NCBI GenBank assembly: GCA_019242475.1
Contig: JAFAVK010000010.1
Coordinates: forward strand, 1-64,000
Length of the DNA stretch: 64,000 nt
Source of the DNA: Acidobacteriota bacterium
Lineage (GTDB): Bacteria; Acidobacteriota; Blastocatellia; Pyrinomonadales; Pyrinomonadaceae
Reading direction: 5' to 3'
A program made the translations under genes and the position numbers. Below are positions 24,754 through 32,856 of this stretch, piece after piece. Below the pieces are notes generated by a model that did not search any database, was not told the origin of the DNA, and saw only the letters and a program-made list of their open reading frames with translations. How positions within the stretch are numbered: the first letter of the stretch is position 1; each line of letters begins with the position of its first letter.

Positions 24754-25731
24754 TCACTGCGCGGGATTGGCGACGTTGAAGACGACGCGCCAGGGGCCGT
24801 TGCCTTCGCGCTTCCAGACGCGCGCGTAGTTGCCCCGCTCGGCCGGCTTCTCGTCCGACTGGTTCGTCCGCAGCTCGTAGGTGCCGTAGGCGTAGCCCAT
24901 GTCGCCCGAGGCGGCCACGTCCGCCTTCAAAGGCTTCCAGGCGATGTACTCGCTCAGGACTTTGACCGCTCCGGCGACCGACTCTTTGCCGACGAGGGGG
25001 AAGGTGCCCTGCCGGTAGAGCCTCAAGGACTCGTCGGCGCGCGCGAGCAGCGCCGTCCTGAACCCGCCGGACGCGGAGGCGTCGGAGAGCGTGCGCTCGG
25101 CCTCCAGGAGCGTCTGCCGCGCGGCCTCCGCATCGACCGACGGCGCCGCCGCGGCGCGGACGTTCTTCTTAAGAGAGGCCGGGTAGGTCAGGACGGTCTC
25201 GGTCGTCTCGGGCGCGGGGTGCTGGATGCCGAGGTCGAGCACCCACTTCCAGGAGCCGTCCGGCTGCCTGCGCCAGACGGTGAAGTAATGGCCGGTGCCG
25301 TCGGGCTTCTCCTGCGTCGGCTTCTCGCGGAACTCGAACGGGCCGGTCGTCCAGCCCAGGTCGCCCGCGCGCGACACGTCGGCGTAGGTCGGCCACCAGG
25401 TCAGCAGGCCCGTCGGCGCGGGCTCCCTCTGCCTCCACGTCTCGATGGCGTTGACCGGCCCGCGCCGGTTGACGACGACGCCGTCGGGCGCGGCGTAGGC
25501 GAGAAAGGCGGGCTTCATCCCGTGGTCGATGGAGTGCTGCGCGAAGGCGTGCTCGGCCCCGACCACGGGCGCGAGCGCGGCGGGGAAGCCCTTCTCCCTG
25601 ACGGGGAGCGGCGGCAGCTCCGTCGGCGCGCGCTTCGACTGCGCGGAAGAGCCGACCACGACTAACGCACACGCGGCCAGGCAGACCGCGACGGACAACA
25701 CGGCGACTTTCATCATCTTCATTCGCTTCAC
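24754..25731 (-). CDS. Secreted protein with two SnoaL/DUF4440-like domains
   Basis: A 325-aa protein with a signal peptide (VAVLSVAVCLAACALVVVGSSA) whose Cys might be lipidated, though the lipobox is poor. It consists of two related halves (about 50-165 and 200-325). Each ends in a strand pair of the type GHYFTVWRRQPDGSWKWVLD and GNYARVWKREGNGPWRVVFN, the pattern seen at the end of DUF4440/NTF2-like domains, and each has GDLGWTTGPFEF or GDMGYAYGTYEL. No catalytic residues can be assigned. The duplication is visible by eye. Convergent with tRNA-Leu; function unknown. Confidence 0.75.
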   Translation of the reverse strand: MKRMKMMKVAVLSVAVCLAACALVVVGSSAQSKRAPTELPPLPVREKGFPAALAPVVGAEHAFAQHSIDHGMKPAFLAYAAPDGVVVNRRGPVNAIETWRQREPAPTGLLTWWPTYADVSRAGDLGWTTGPFEFREKPTQEKPDGTGHYFTVWRRQPDGSWKWVLDLGIQHPAPETTETVLTYPASLKKNVRAAAAPSVDAEAARQTLLEAERTLSDASASGGFRTALLARADESLRLYRQGTFPLVGKESVAGAVKVLSEYIAWKPLKADVAASGDMGYAYGTYELRTNQSDEKPAERGNYARVWKREGNGPWRVVFNVANPAQ

Positions 25732-25764
25732 CCTTCAGTTCAACTTGGAAGAGTCGCGTCAGGC

Positions 25765-26475
25765 TTAATGTCTCTCTGTGAGGTCGAACTGTTCGATGTA
25801 CGCAGGCAGCGGCGTCTCTGCGGGCAGCCGCGGGTCTGCCTCGGGCTCTCCGGATTCGACGCCGAGCGGCAGGACGCCGGCCCAGACCGCGAGTTCGTAA
25901 TCTTCTTCGTCGTCGATGGGCGGCCCCGTCCGAACCTTCGCCGAGGCTTCGGAGAGCTGGATGGCGAGGACGGTCGTCGCGGCCAGTTCCTGCGCGGTGG
26001 GCCAGCGCACGTCGGCCCAGCGGCCGGGCATGACGTGCTCGGTGAAGGCTTCGAGCGCTGCCGTCTTCTCATCCTCCGACTCGACCGCGCGCGCGCGGCC
26101 GAAGACGACGACCGAGCGGTAGTTGATCGAATGATGGAAGGCGGAGCGCGCGAGCACCAGCCCGTCCACGAGCGTCACCGTGACGCACACGTCGGCCCCG
26201 GCCGCGAGCGCCTTCTGCATCCGGCTCGCGCGCGCGCCGTGGATGTAGAGCACGTCGTCCTTGCGCCCGTACGCGGTCGGGATGACGAAGGGCTGTCCGT
26301 CCATGACGAACCCGACGTGGCAGACGAAGCCCTCGTCGAGAATCGCGTTGACGGTCTCGCGCTCGAACGAGCCGCGCTTCGGCAGACGCCTGAGAGTCGT
26401 CCGCGCGGTGGGGGAGAAGTCCTCGCCGGCCGGCTTCGTCGCGCCGCCCTCCGCCGCTTCTATCACGTCGTCCAT
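25765..26475 (-). CDS. Pyridoxamine 5-phosphate oxidase-like FMN-binding split-barrel protein
   Basis: A 236-aa protein. The split-barrel core (about 25-165) has FVCHVGFVMDGQPFVIPTAYGRKDDVLYIHGARASRM, then VCVTVTLVDGLVLARSAFHHSINYRSVVVFGRA, typical of the NimA/pyridox_ox_2 subgroup of flavin-binding proteins. An acidic C-terminal extension follows. Substrate is unknown; relatives reduce nitroimidazoles or bind heme or flavin. The ATG at 26475 is chosen over an upstream start at 26550, because the longer frame would overlap the selenoprotein gene, which ends only 4 nt upstream. The two genes are almost certainly cotranscribed. Confidence 0.87.
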   Translation of the reverse strand: MDDVIEAAEGGATKPAGEDFSPTARTTLRRLPKRGSFERETVNAILDEGFVCHVGFVMDGQPFVIPTAYGRKDDVLYIHGARASRMQKALAAGADVCVTVTLVDGLVLARSAFHHSINYRSVVVFGRARAVESEDEKTAALEAFTEHVMPGRWADVRWPTAQELAATTVLAIQLSEASAKVRTGPPIDDEEDYELAVWAGVLPLGVESGEPEADPRLPAETPLPAYIEQFDLTERH

Positions 26476-26479
26476 CCTT

Positions 26480-27025
26480 TCAGCCGCCTTTCCTCTTCCA
26501 AAGTCCCTGCGAGGGGATGCGCAGCGCGCGGTTAAACTTGCTCGAAGCATTCTCCCACGCGACGGTCTCGGTCAGCTCGACTATCTCGTCGTCCGTGTAT
26601 AACTCGCGCAGCCGCGCGAACAGCTCGTCCGAAACGTCCCGGCCCGTCACGGTCATCGCGTCCGCGTATCGAAGCGCGACGCGCTCGGCCTCCGCGTAGA
26701 GCGGGCTCGTCTCGTAGTCGTGGAGCGCGTCAATCTTCTCGTCCGGGACACCCAGCTCGCTGCCGACCGCAGCGTTGATGTCCTGTCAAAACTCGCAGCC
26801 GTTGTGCCAGGCCACGCGCCGGTTGAGGAGTGAGACGAGCCGCGGGTCGAGGAGACCCGAGCCGTCCAGCCCCGCCCACATCGCGCGCACGCCGCGGAAG
26901 ATGGTCGGCCGCCGCGCGTGGACGAGATGATTGACGAGGGGCGCCCCCCACTTCTTCGCCTGCGCCTCGAATACCCGGCGCGCGTAGTCGTCGGCCTCTT
27001 CCGGCCTGATCCCTTCGATTCTCAA
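26480..27025 (-). CDS. AhpD/CMD-family protein, probable selenoprotein (in-frame UGA at CxxU)
   Basis: If the TGA at 26788-26786 is read as selenocysteine, the frame encodes a 181-aa carboxymuconolactone-decarboxylase/AhpD-like protein (MRIEGIRPEEAD... to ...GLWKRKGG). The redox motif reads NGCEF-U-QDINAAVG, so the second Cys of the usual CxxC (residue 80) is the UGA. About 100 further codons stay open with clear family character (ERVALRYADAMT, ELVELTETVAWEN-like). A hairpin with a GGUC loop begins 11 nt after the UGA. The TTG at 27025 is the chosen start because AAGGAGG lies 8 nt upstream; the open frame extends to 27079. Family members are thiol peroxidases or related oxidoreductases. The alternative is a nonsense mutation; Sec is favoured but unproven. 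Confidence 0.72.
26746..26785 (-). promoter_or_regulatory. Bacterial SECIS-like hairpin downstream of the in-frame UGA
   Basis: Immediately after the UGA the RNA can fold with CGCUGC (26774-26769) and GCAGCG (26763-26758) closing loop GGUCG; GGACA and UGUCC can pair further out. The GG-containing loop begins 17 nt after the UGA. In E. coli fdhF the SECIS loop is likewise a GGUC at similar distance. No bulged U is evident. Confidence 0.6.
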
Positions 27026-27129
27026 CGCGGTCGCCTCCTTGACCTCGCCCGCCGCCGTTCCTACAATCGGCGGCGACAAGTTCCCCGAACAGTCCCCCGG
27101 TTGCTAATTCTAATTTTAAGGGGTGAAGT

Positions 27130-27402
27130 ATGTCTGCACAAAGAAGTGACAACAGCCAGGGCGACACCGGGACTCGGGACATCACGTACGACCTCGTGAG
27201 CGTCATCTACCACGCGCTCCAGGGCGCGGAGACGACGGCGCTCTACATCGCCGACGCGGAGCAGGAGAAGAACCAGGAGCTGACGCAGTTCTTCCGCGAG
27301 GCCAAGGAGGAGTACGAGCGCCGCGCCGACCGCGCCAAGCAACTGCTCACCACGCACCTCGGCAGCCAGCAGGGCCGCGGCGCCGCGGGCGGGAATCAGT
27401 AG
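27130..27402 (+). CDS. Small helical protein of unknown function
   Basis: A 90-aa protein with a good Shine-Dalgarno (AAGGGG) before the ATG. Residues about 18-75 are predicted helical and charged (DITYDLVSVIYHALQGAETT, then EQEKNQELTQFFREAKEEY), suggesting a short helical bundle like ferritin-type or DUF2383-type proteins, but no metal ligands can be assigned. The tail GAAGGNQ and its TAG stop are encoded by the start of a heptad repeat. It is divergent from the selenoprotein gene and convergent with the E1 fusion gene. Function unknown. Confidence 0.65.
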   Translation: MSAQRSDNSQGDTGTRDITYDLVSVIYHALQGAETTALYIADAEQEKNQELTQFFREAKEEYERRADRAKQLLTTHLGSQQGRGAAGGNQ

Positions 27403-27553
27403 GCAGTAGGCAGACGGCAGTAGGCAGTTCGGATCGTCTACTGTAAGCCGCCCGGATGAATCGGAGGCAGCGAGGTTGCGACTCGCTGCCTCCGATTCAT
27501 TAAGGCCAGTTTCTCAAAAGGCTTCTTGCCTTCAACTGCCTACTGCCTACTGC
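27399..27553. repeat. Composite family A inverted repeat, locus 5
   Basis: Outer heptad arms are at 27399-27429 and 27534-27553. An inner perfect stem-loop (AATCGGAGGCAGCGAG, about 27459-27474, with its complement ending near 27499) is followed by ATTAAG and CTTCTTGCCTTCAACTG, as at locus 4. It sits between convergent genes and gives the upstream gene its TAG stop. Confidence 0.9.
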
Positions 27554-27555
27554 TC

Positions 27556-29046
27556 TTAATACTTCGGCACGCTCGGGTCTACGTCGTTCGACCAGGCGGT
27601 GATGCCGCCCTTGAGGTTGACGAGCTTGCCCTTGAAGCCGGAGCGCGTGAGGGCCTCGATGGCCCTGGCGCTGCGGACGCCGCCCTTGCAGTGGACGACC
27701 GTCTCGCGCCCCTCGTCGATCTCGCCCGCGCGCTCGGTGACCTGACCCAAAGGGATGAGCTTCGTGCCCGGGATGCGCGCGATCTCGTACTCGTTGGGCT
27801 CGCGCACGTCGATGATTTGCAAATCGTCGCCGCGGTCGATGCGTTCTTTCAGCTCGGACGCAGTAATCTCTTCCATCCTTCCTCCTTCAGTTTCGTTCGT
27901 CGCCTGCACTGCGGGCGGCGGCGTCAGTCCGCAGAACTGTTCGTAGTCGATCAGCTCCTTCACCGACGGGTTCTCGCCGCACACGGGGCAGGCGGGGTCT
28001 TTCCTCAGCTTCAGCTCGCGGAAGCGCAGCTTCCACGCGTCGAAGAGGAGCAGGCGGTTGATCAGCGGCTCGCCGCCCCCGAGGATGAGTTTGATGGCCT
28101 CGTTGGCCTGGATGGCGCCGATGATGCCGGGCAGCACGCCGAGCACGCCGCCCTCCGCGCAAGAGGGGACGAGGCCCGGCGGCGGCGGCTCGGGGTAGAG
28201 GCAGCGGTAGCACGCGCCGCGCGCCGCCCAGAAGACGCTGGCCTGCCCCTCGAAGCGGAAGATGGAGCCGTAGACGTTCGGTTTGCCTGTCAGCACGCAC
28301 GCGTCGTTGACGAGGTAGCGCGTCGGGAAGTTGTCCGTGCCGTCCACGACCATGTCGTACTCGCGGAACAGCTCCAGGGCGTTCTCGCTCGTCAGCCGCG
28401 TCTCGTACGCCTCGATCTTGACGTGCGGGTTGATGTCGCTCAGGCGGTCGCGCGCCGACTCGATCTTCGGCCGGCCCACGTCCTTCGTCCCGTGCACGAT
28501 CTGGCGCTGAAGGTTCGACGCGTCCACCACGTCGAAGTCCACCACGCCGAGCGTGCCGACGCCCGCCGCGGCGAGGTACATCCCCGTCGGCGCGCCCAAA
28601 CCGCCCGTCCCGATCATCAGCACGCGCGCCGCCTTCAACTTCCGCTGCCCCTCCATGCCGACCTCGGGCATGATGAGGTGGCGGCTGTAGCGCGCGATCT
28701 CTTCGTTCGAGAGGGATGGCAACGCCTGCGCGCCGACGGCCGAACCCGTTCCCACCTCCGCCTCGGTCGCCGCGCCGCCCGCGATGGCCGGGATGATGGA
28801 GACGGTGTCGCCGTCCTTGACCGGCGTGTCGAGCCGCTGCGCGTGGCGTATGTCCTCGTCGTTGACGTAGACGTTGACGAAGTTGCGTAGCGCGTTCTGC
28901 TCGCCGTAGAGGTGCCGGCGCAGCTCGGCGTGCTCGCCCGTCACCTTGTCGAGCGCCTCGCCGACGGTTGACGCATCGACCGCGACCTCGGCTTTGTTGC
29001 CGGCGAACTGCCGGAGCGCCGTCGGGATGAAAACTGTCACTGCCAT
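27556..29046 (-). CDS. Sulfur-carrier (ThiS/MoaD-like)-E1 (MoeB/ThiF)-rhodanese fusion
   Basis: A 496-aa three-domain protein. Residues about 1-93 are a ubiquitin-fold sulfur carrier (MAVTVFIPTALRQFAGNK; the carrier diglycine is present as IPAIAGGAA but is internal). About 115-365 is an E1-like adenylating enzyme with GTGGLGAPTGMYLAAAGVG, the Arg finger SNLQRQIVHG, catalytic-type CAEGG and a CPVCG/CYRC zinc pair. About 390-496 is a rhodanese with active Cys in VVHCKGGVRSA. The set matches CysO plus MoeZ of actinobacteria fused in one chain. It is the last gene of an operon with CysM and a JAMM protease, pointing to thiocarboxylate-dependent cysteine synthesis. The carrier tail would need proteolytic release to act, unless it works in cis. 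Confidence 0.9.
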   Translation of the reverse strand: MAVTVFIPTALRQFAGNKAEVAVDASTVGEALDKVTGEHAELRRHLYGEQNALRNFVNVYVNDEDIRHAQRLDTPVKDGDTVSIIPAIAGGAATEAEVGTGSAVGAQALPSLSNEEIARYSRHLIMPEVGMEGQRKLKAARVLMIGTGGLGAPTGMYLAAAGVGTLGVVDFDVVDASNLQRQIVHGTKDVGRPKIESARDRLSDINPHVKIEAYETRLTSENALELFREYDMVVDGTDNFPTRYLVNDACVLTGKPNVYGSIFRFEGQASVFWAARGACYRCLYPEPPPPGLVPSCAEGGVLGVLPGIIGAIQANEAIKLILGGGEPLINRLLLFDAWKLRFRELKLRKDPACPVCGENPSVKELIDYEQFCGLTPPPAVQATNETEGGRMEEITASELKERIDRGDDLQIIDVREPNEYEIARIPGTKLIPLGQVTERAGEIDEGRETVVHCKGGVRSARAIEALTRSGFKGKLVNLKGGITAWSNDVDPSVPKY

Positions 29047-29063
29047 TTCGGATTCACTCCTCT

Positions 29064-30344
29064 TTATCGAACCGCCGGCGGGGGCGCTTGCACGGCCCCG
29101 CCGCCCCCGTCCTGTTCCTCTTCGGCCTCGCCGCCCGCGTCGTCCCGGCTCTTGAAGGGGTCGGGCAGCGGCGCGCCGTTAGGCACGGCCCACACTTCGA
29201 GCCGGCCCGAGCCGTCATCCTCCGCCGGGCCGCTCAAGACCACCACGCGCTGCGCGTCGAAGCCGTGCTTCTTCAGCAGTTCGGCCTTCCAACCTTCGGC
29301 GATCTTGAAAACGTCCGGCGCGGGTTGGTCGGCCCCGCCCTCGCCGGTCGGGACGCCCGAGCCGTCGCCCGGGTAGACGACGATGCAGCCGACGTTGCGC
29401 TTGTCCTCGCGCATCATCTCGGCGAGGTTGGAAAGCATCCAGTCGGCGACCTCCTTCTCCTCCCACGTGAAGGAGTTTGACCCGAGCAGCACGGCCTCCG
29501 TCAAGGTCGAGTCCTCCTCGACGTGTCTGACCGGCGGCTTGTCCTTCGGCCCGACCCACAACTCGACCTGGCCGTACGTCTCCTCCTCATCCACGCCTTC
29601 AGCCCTGGCGACCTTCTTCTTGACCGGGACGGTGCCGCCGTTGATGACGGTCAGGCGGTCGGCGGACACCTCGTCGCCCGAGACCTTCTGCCGCTCGCGC
29701 GTGCCGGCGCGGCGCCAGTAGCCGCGGGCCGCGCCCGGCGGCGAGTAGACGACGACGTACCCCTGCGAGTCCTTCTGCCGCTTCAGCAGGTCGGCGAAGG
29801 CCGTGTGGATGATGCCGTCGTTGAACGACCCCGCCTCGTCCCCGTCGGTGTCGTAAAAGACCGTGTCGCTGAAGACGCCCAGCGCGGCGTACTTCCCCTT
29901 GAAGGGGCGCGCCTCCTTCTTCCCCGGCGGCTTGAAGGCCGGCGGCTCCGCGCCCTCGGGCACGAGCCACAGCTCCATCCTTAAGTCGTCGCCCGGCACG
30001 TCGGCCGCGTCCAGGAGCACGAAGCGCGACTCCTCGATCCCGCGCATCTCGACGACGTAGTTAAGAAAGTACTTGCCCCACGCGTGCGCGGCGCCGCGGA
30101 GACTGTCGGCCGCGTCGTGCGCGATGATGTAGCCCTTCGCGCCCGGCACGTTCTCCAACTCGATTGCGAAGTTGTCGAGGCGCGCGCCGCCGTCGCACCC
30201 GTGGAGCCGGCCGAACTCGTCCACCTTCCGCGCACTCTGCGCGCCGTCATTCGGTTCCCGGCCGGAGGCGACGCCGGCCGCGGACGCTAGGCAGATAACT
30301 GCCAGGAGCGCCGCCGTCAGGGGTCTCGTCAGCAACACTCTCAT
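29064..30344 (-). CDS. Secreted protein with three copies of an unnamed domain
   Basis: A 426-aa protein with a signal peptide (LTAALLAVICLASAAGVASG). Three related segments follow: about 55-150, 170-275 and 290-405. Each has a G-Y/C-I/V-(I/V)2 strand (KGYIIAHDA, QGYVVVYSP, VGCIVVYPG), a later strand with R-x-V (ESRFVLLDA, ADRLTVING, AQRVVVLSG) and closes with ELW or LEVW (MELWLVPEG, VELWVGPKD, LEVWAVPNG). No Pfam-type name was recognised. The ATG at 30344 overlaps the JAMM gene stop by 1 nt, so it belongs to the cysteine operon, yet nothing in its sequence links it to sulfur. Confidence 0.75.
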   Translation of the reverse strand: MRVLLTRPLTAALLAVICLASAAGVASGREPNDGAQSARKVDEFGRLHGCDGGARLDNFAIELENVPGAKGYIIAHDAADSLRGAAHAWGKYFLNYVVEMRGIEESRFVLLDAADVPGDDLRMELWLVPEGAEPPAFKPPGKKEARPFKGKYAALGVFSDTVFYDTDGDEAGSFNDGIIHTAFADLLKRQKDSQGYVVVYSPPGAARGYWRRAGTRERQKVSGDEVSADRLTVINGGTVPVKKKVARAEGVDEEETYGQVELWVGPKDKPPVRHVEEDSTLTEAVLLGSNSFTWEEKEVADWMLSNLAEMMREDKRNVGCIVVYPGDGSGVPTGEGGADQPAPDVFKIAEGWKAELLKKHGFDAQRVVVLSGPAEDDGSGRLEVWAVPNGAPLPDPFKSRDDAGGEAEEEQDGGGGAVQAPPPAVR

Positions 30345-30793
30345 CAAGACGCCTCCACGCCTTCGACAACCTCTTCCTCTTCGAAGCGCGAGCGGTCGGC
30401 CTCAAGCTCCCAGGAGCGCAGGTCGGACGCCTTCCCTTCCCGCACGGAGACGACGACGTAGGACATCGTCGGCCACGGGGCGAGGTGTTCGAGGTCGTAC
30501 TGCGAGGGCACGGCCGGGTGATCCGGGTGCGAGTGGTAGTTGCCCACGACGCCCAAACCCTCGGCCGCGTAGCGCCGTTCGGCGCGCGCGTATTCGAGCG
30601 GCTCGATTGCCATCCGGTGGTGATGCTCGCCCTCGTCGGCGAAGACGTTCTTCACGGGGTACGTCGCGTGGATTATACGCGTGTGCCCTTCGTCCACGAT
30701 GCGCCCGACGAGCAGCCCGCAGCACTCGCGCGGGTACTCGCGCTCCGCGTGCCGCTCCACCTCCGCGCGCAAGGCCGCGCTTAGCTTTATCAA
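30344..30793 (-). CDS. JAMM/MPN+ metalloprotease, CysO-cysteine hydrolase (Mec)-like
   Basis: A 149-aa single JAMM domain. It has the catalytic Glu in the N-terminal YPRECCGLLVG and the zinc motif NYHSHPDHPAVPSQYD (H-x-H-P, then Ser and Asp in order). In actinobacteria the homologue Mec cleaves cysteine from the CysO carrier after CysM has built it there. Here it lies directly after cysM; the TTG start at 30793 is coupled to the cysM stop (TTGA overlap) and preceded by GGGGGGAGGG. In this genome it may additionally have to free the carrier from its E1 fusion (inference). Confidence 0.87.
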   Translation of the reverse strand: MIKLSAALRAEVERHAEREYPRECCGLLVGRIVDEGHTRIIHATYPVKNVFADEGEHHHRMAIEPLEYARAERRYAAEGLGVVGNYHSHPDHPAVPSQYDLEHLAPWPTMSYVVVSVREGKASDLRSWELEADRSRFEEEEVVEGVEAS

Positions 30794-31710
30794 ACGCCCT
30801 CCCCCCAGAACTCTTCGCTCAGGTAACGCCCGCCGCCGTCGCACAGAACCGTGACGACGACCGAGCCCGCCGGAAGTTGTTCCGCGTACCTCAACGCCGC
30901 CGCCACGTTCGCGCCCGAGCTGACGCCGACGAAGAGACCCTCTTCCAGCGCGAGGCGCCGCGCCGTCTCCTGCGCCTCCTCGGTCGAGACCTCCACGCGC
31001 TCGTCCGCGAGGGTCGCGTCGAAGATGCCCGGCACGATGGAGGTATCGACGTGGCGCATCCCTTCGAGGCCGTGCAAGGGCGAGTCGGGCTGCATCAGCA
31101 CGGCCTTCAGGCTCGGGTTCAGCTCCTTCAGACGCCGAACCGTCCCCGTGAACGTCCCCGACGTGCCGACGCCCGCGAGGAAGTGCGTGACGCGGCCCGC
31201 GGTCTGCTCCCAGATTTCCGGCGCGGTGCCCTCGTAGTGCGCGCGCCAGTTCGCGGGGTTGTCGTACTGGTTCGGGTAGAAGTACGCGTCGGGCTCCTCG
31301 GCCGCCAGGCGCTGCGCGAGCCTTTGCGGGGCGTCGTTGCCCTCGCGCGGGTCGGTCTCGACCAGCTCGGCGCCGTAGATGCGGAGCATGCGCTTGCGCT
31401 CGACGCTCGAATGCCCGGGTAGGCACAGGCGCACGCGGTAGCCGCGCGCCGCGCCGATCATCGCGTAGGCGATGCCGGTGTTCCCGCTCGTCGCGTCGAG
31501 CAGGATTTTGTCCGGCGTGAGCCGCCCCGTGCGTTCGCCGTCGAGAATCATCGCGAGCGCCGCGCGGTCTTTGACCGAGCCGCCCGGGTTCAGGTGCTCG
31601 GCCTTCGCGTAGACCTCGACGCCGCCCGGCAGCCCCCGCGCGAGCCGCGGGAGCTTGACGAGCGGCGTCCCGCCGACGTTCTCAAGCAGCCCCGTGGGTT
31701 CCTTCCTCAA
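30790..31710 (-). CDS. cysM: Cysteine synthase, CysM type
   Basis: A 306-aa PLP enzyme of the O-acetylserine sulfhydrylase fold. Seen: LLENVGGTPLVKL at the N-terminus, the Schiff-base Lys in NPGGSVKDRAA, TSGNTGIAYAMIGAARGY, the phosphate-binding GVGTSGTFTG, and FVGVSSGANVAAALRYA near the end. The protein is of the actinobacterial CysM size and context: mec-like and carrier genes follow, so a thiocarboxylated carrier rather than free sulfide is the likely sulfur donor, and O-phosphoserine may be the acceptor substrate (inference from Mycobacterium). The start codon is uncertain; a TTG at 31710 is used. Confidence 0.9.
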   Translation of the reverse strand: MRKEPTGLLENVGGTPLVKLPRLARGLPGGVEVYAKAEHLNPGGSVKDRAALAMILDGERTGRLTPDKILLDATSGNTGIAYAMIGAARGYRVRLCLPGHSSVERKRMLRIYGAELVETDPREGNDAPQRLAQRLAAEEPDAYFYPNQYDNPANWRAHYEGTAPEIWEQTAGRVTHFLAGVGTSGTFTGTVRRLKELNPSLKAVLMQPDSPLHGLEGMRHVDTSIVPGIFDATLADERVEVSTEEAQETARRLALEEGLFVGVSSGANVAAALRYAEQLPAGSVVVTVLCDGGGRYLSEEFWGEGV

Positions 31711-31743
31711 CTCAAGCCCCCGCGCCGCCCGTCTCGCGGACGC

Positions 31744-32418
31744 TCACTGACCGAGGTCGCGCTTCGAAAGATACCAGTCGGTGACTTCGTTCTTCGACTT
31801 GAAGTCGTCCCCCATGCGCTTCGAAGCGTCCTCGACGGTCTGCGGCGGGGGGACGACGACCTTGTCGCCCTTCTGCCAGTTGGCCGGCGTCGCGCAGGCG
31901 TTCTGGTCAGCCGTCTGCAAGGCGTCGAGCGCGCGCAGCACCTCGTCGATGTTGCGACCCAGACTCATCGGGTAGTAGATGAGCGCGCGCACCTTCTGCT
32001 GCGGGTCGATGATGAAGACGGCGCGGACGGTCGCCGTCTCGGACGCGCCCGGGTGGATGAGCCCGTAAGATTGCGCGACCCGCGTGTCGAGGTCGGCGAT
32101 GACGGGGAAGTCAATCTTGACGCCGAAGTGGCCCTCGATGTTCCTGATCCACGCGATGTGCGCCGGGACGGAATCGACGGAGAGCCCGACGAGCTGCGCG
32201 CCGCGCTCCTTGAACTCTTCACTGCGGCGGGCGAACTCGACGAACTCGGTCGTGCAGACCGGCGTGAAGTCCGCCGGGTGCGAGAAGAGGACGACCCATT
32301 TGCCCTTGTAGTCGGAGAGCTTCAGGGGGCCTTGCGTGGACTTGGCTTCGAAGTCCGGCGCCGTGTCGTTGATGCGGGGCAGGCTCGCCGTCGTCGCCTG
32401 CGTCGGTGCTGTGCTCAT
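31744..32418 (-). CDS. Peroxiredoxin, Prx6 (1-Cys) type
   Basis: A 224-aa thiol peroxidase reducing H2O2 and alkyl hydroperoxides. Peroxidatic Cys in SHPADFTPVCTTE (about residue 55), then LVGLSVDSVPAHIAWI, the conserved Arg region and the C-terminal extension with IYYPMSLGRNIDEVLRALDALQ and ACATPANWQKGD. The overall shape is Prx6/AhpC-like with a long tail; a further Cys lies in NACATP. It leads a likely operon with cysM, mec-like and E1 fusion genes 33 nt apart, coupling cysteine production to oxidative-stress defence. A good ribosome site (AGAGGAG) precedes the ATG. Confidence 0.92.
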   Translation of the reverse strand: MSTAPTQATTASLPRINDTAPDFEAKSTQGPLKLSDYKGKWVVLFSHPADFTPVCTTEFVEFARRSEEFKERGAQLVGLSVDSVPAHIAWIRNIEGHFGVKIDFPVIADLDTRVAQSYGLIHPGASETATVRAVFIIDPQQKVRALIYYPMSLGRNIDEVLRALDALQTADQNACATPANWQKGDKVVVPPPQTVEDASKRMGDDFKSKNEVTDWYLSKRDLGQ

Positions 32419-32856
32419 AACTCGACTCCTCTTGTCTGCAAAAATTTGTGGGCGGGTGAAATGTTGTCCGGCCTGAAATGGCTGCGGCGGCGTTCGGCCG
32501 CCGTCCTTAAAAACTCCTGCGAGAATTTGCTTGGCGCAAGCTTACACGAAATTCGCCCGTTTTCAACTGCCGGAGGGTGTTGAAAACTGCCGCGGCGAGT
32601 TGAGGCACCCCGCGCTTTTTGCTTTCGGCGCGAGGCATACCATTTAGGCCAGGCCGCGCCGCATTTAGCTCGCCGGGTGTTCAAAGCTGCCTCGCCGGGT
32701 CGCTGGCTTTTCCGCGTGAAATGGGCTAAATACTGTCACGCAAACAGAAAACCGCCTCGCACATCTTGTGGCACACACGTTGCTCAACCTATGAGCGGCG
32801 GCCAACGCGCGACCCTGTCCGCCCGTCGGCACGCCGATTGAGGAGGCTTGAAGAAG
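32419..32856. other. Divergent intergenic region upstream of the peroxiredoxin operon
   Basis: About 440 nt without a supportable gene. A small GC-rich hairpin (GGCGG...CCGCC) is near 32487-32503. A pair of imperfect direct repeats (GGGTGTTGAAAACTGCC and GGGTGTTCAAAGCTGCC) lies near 32575 and 32675. Promoters for both flanking genes should be here but none is convincing. Confidence 0.4.

Noticed and set aside
26786-27079. 97-aa truncated AhpD-like gene or pseudogene
   Set aside because: The frame continues in family character for about 100 codons past the TGA, with a SECIS-like hairpin; selenocysteine is the better reading, though a nonsense mutation remains the alternative.
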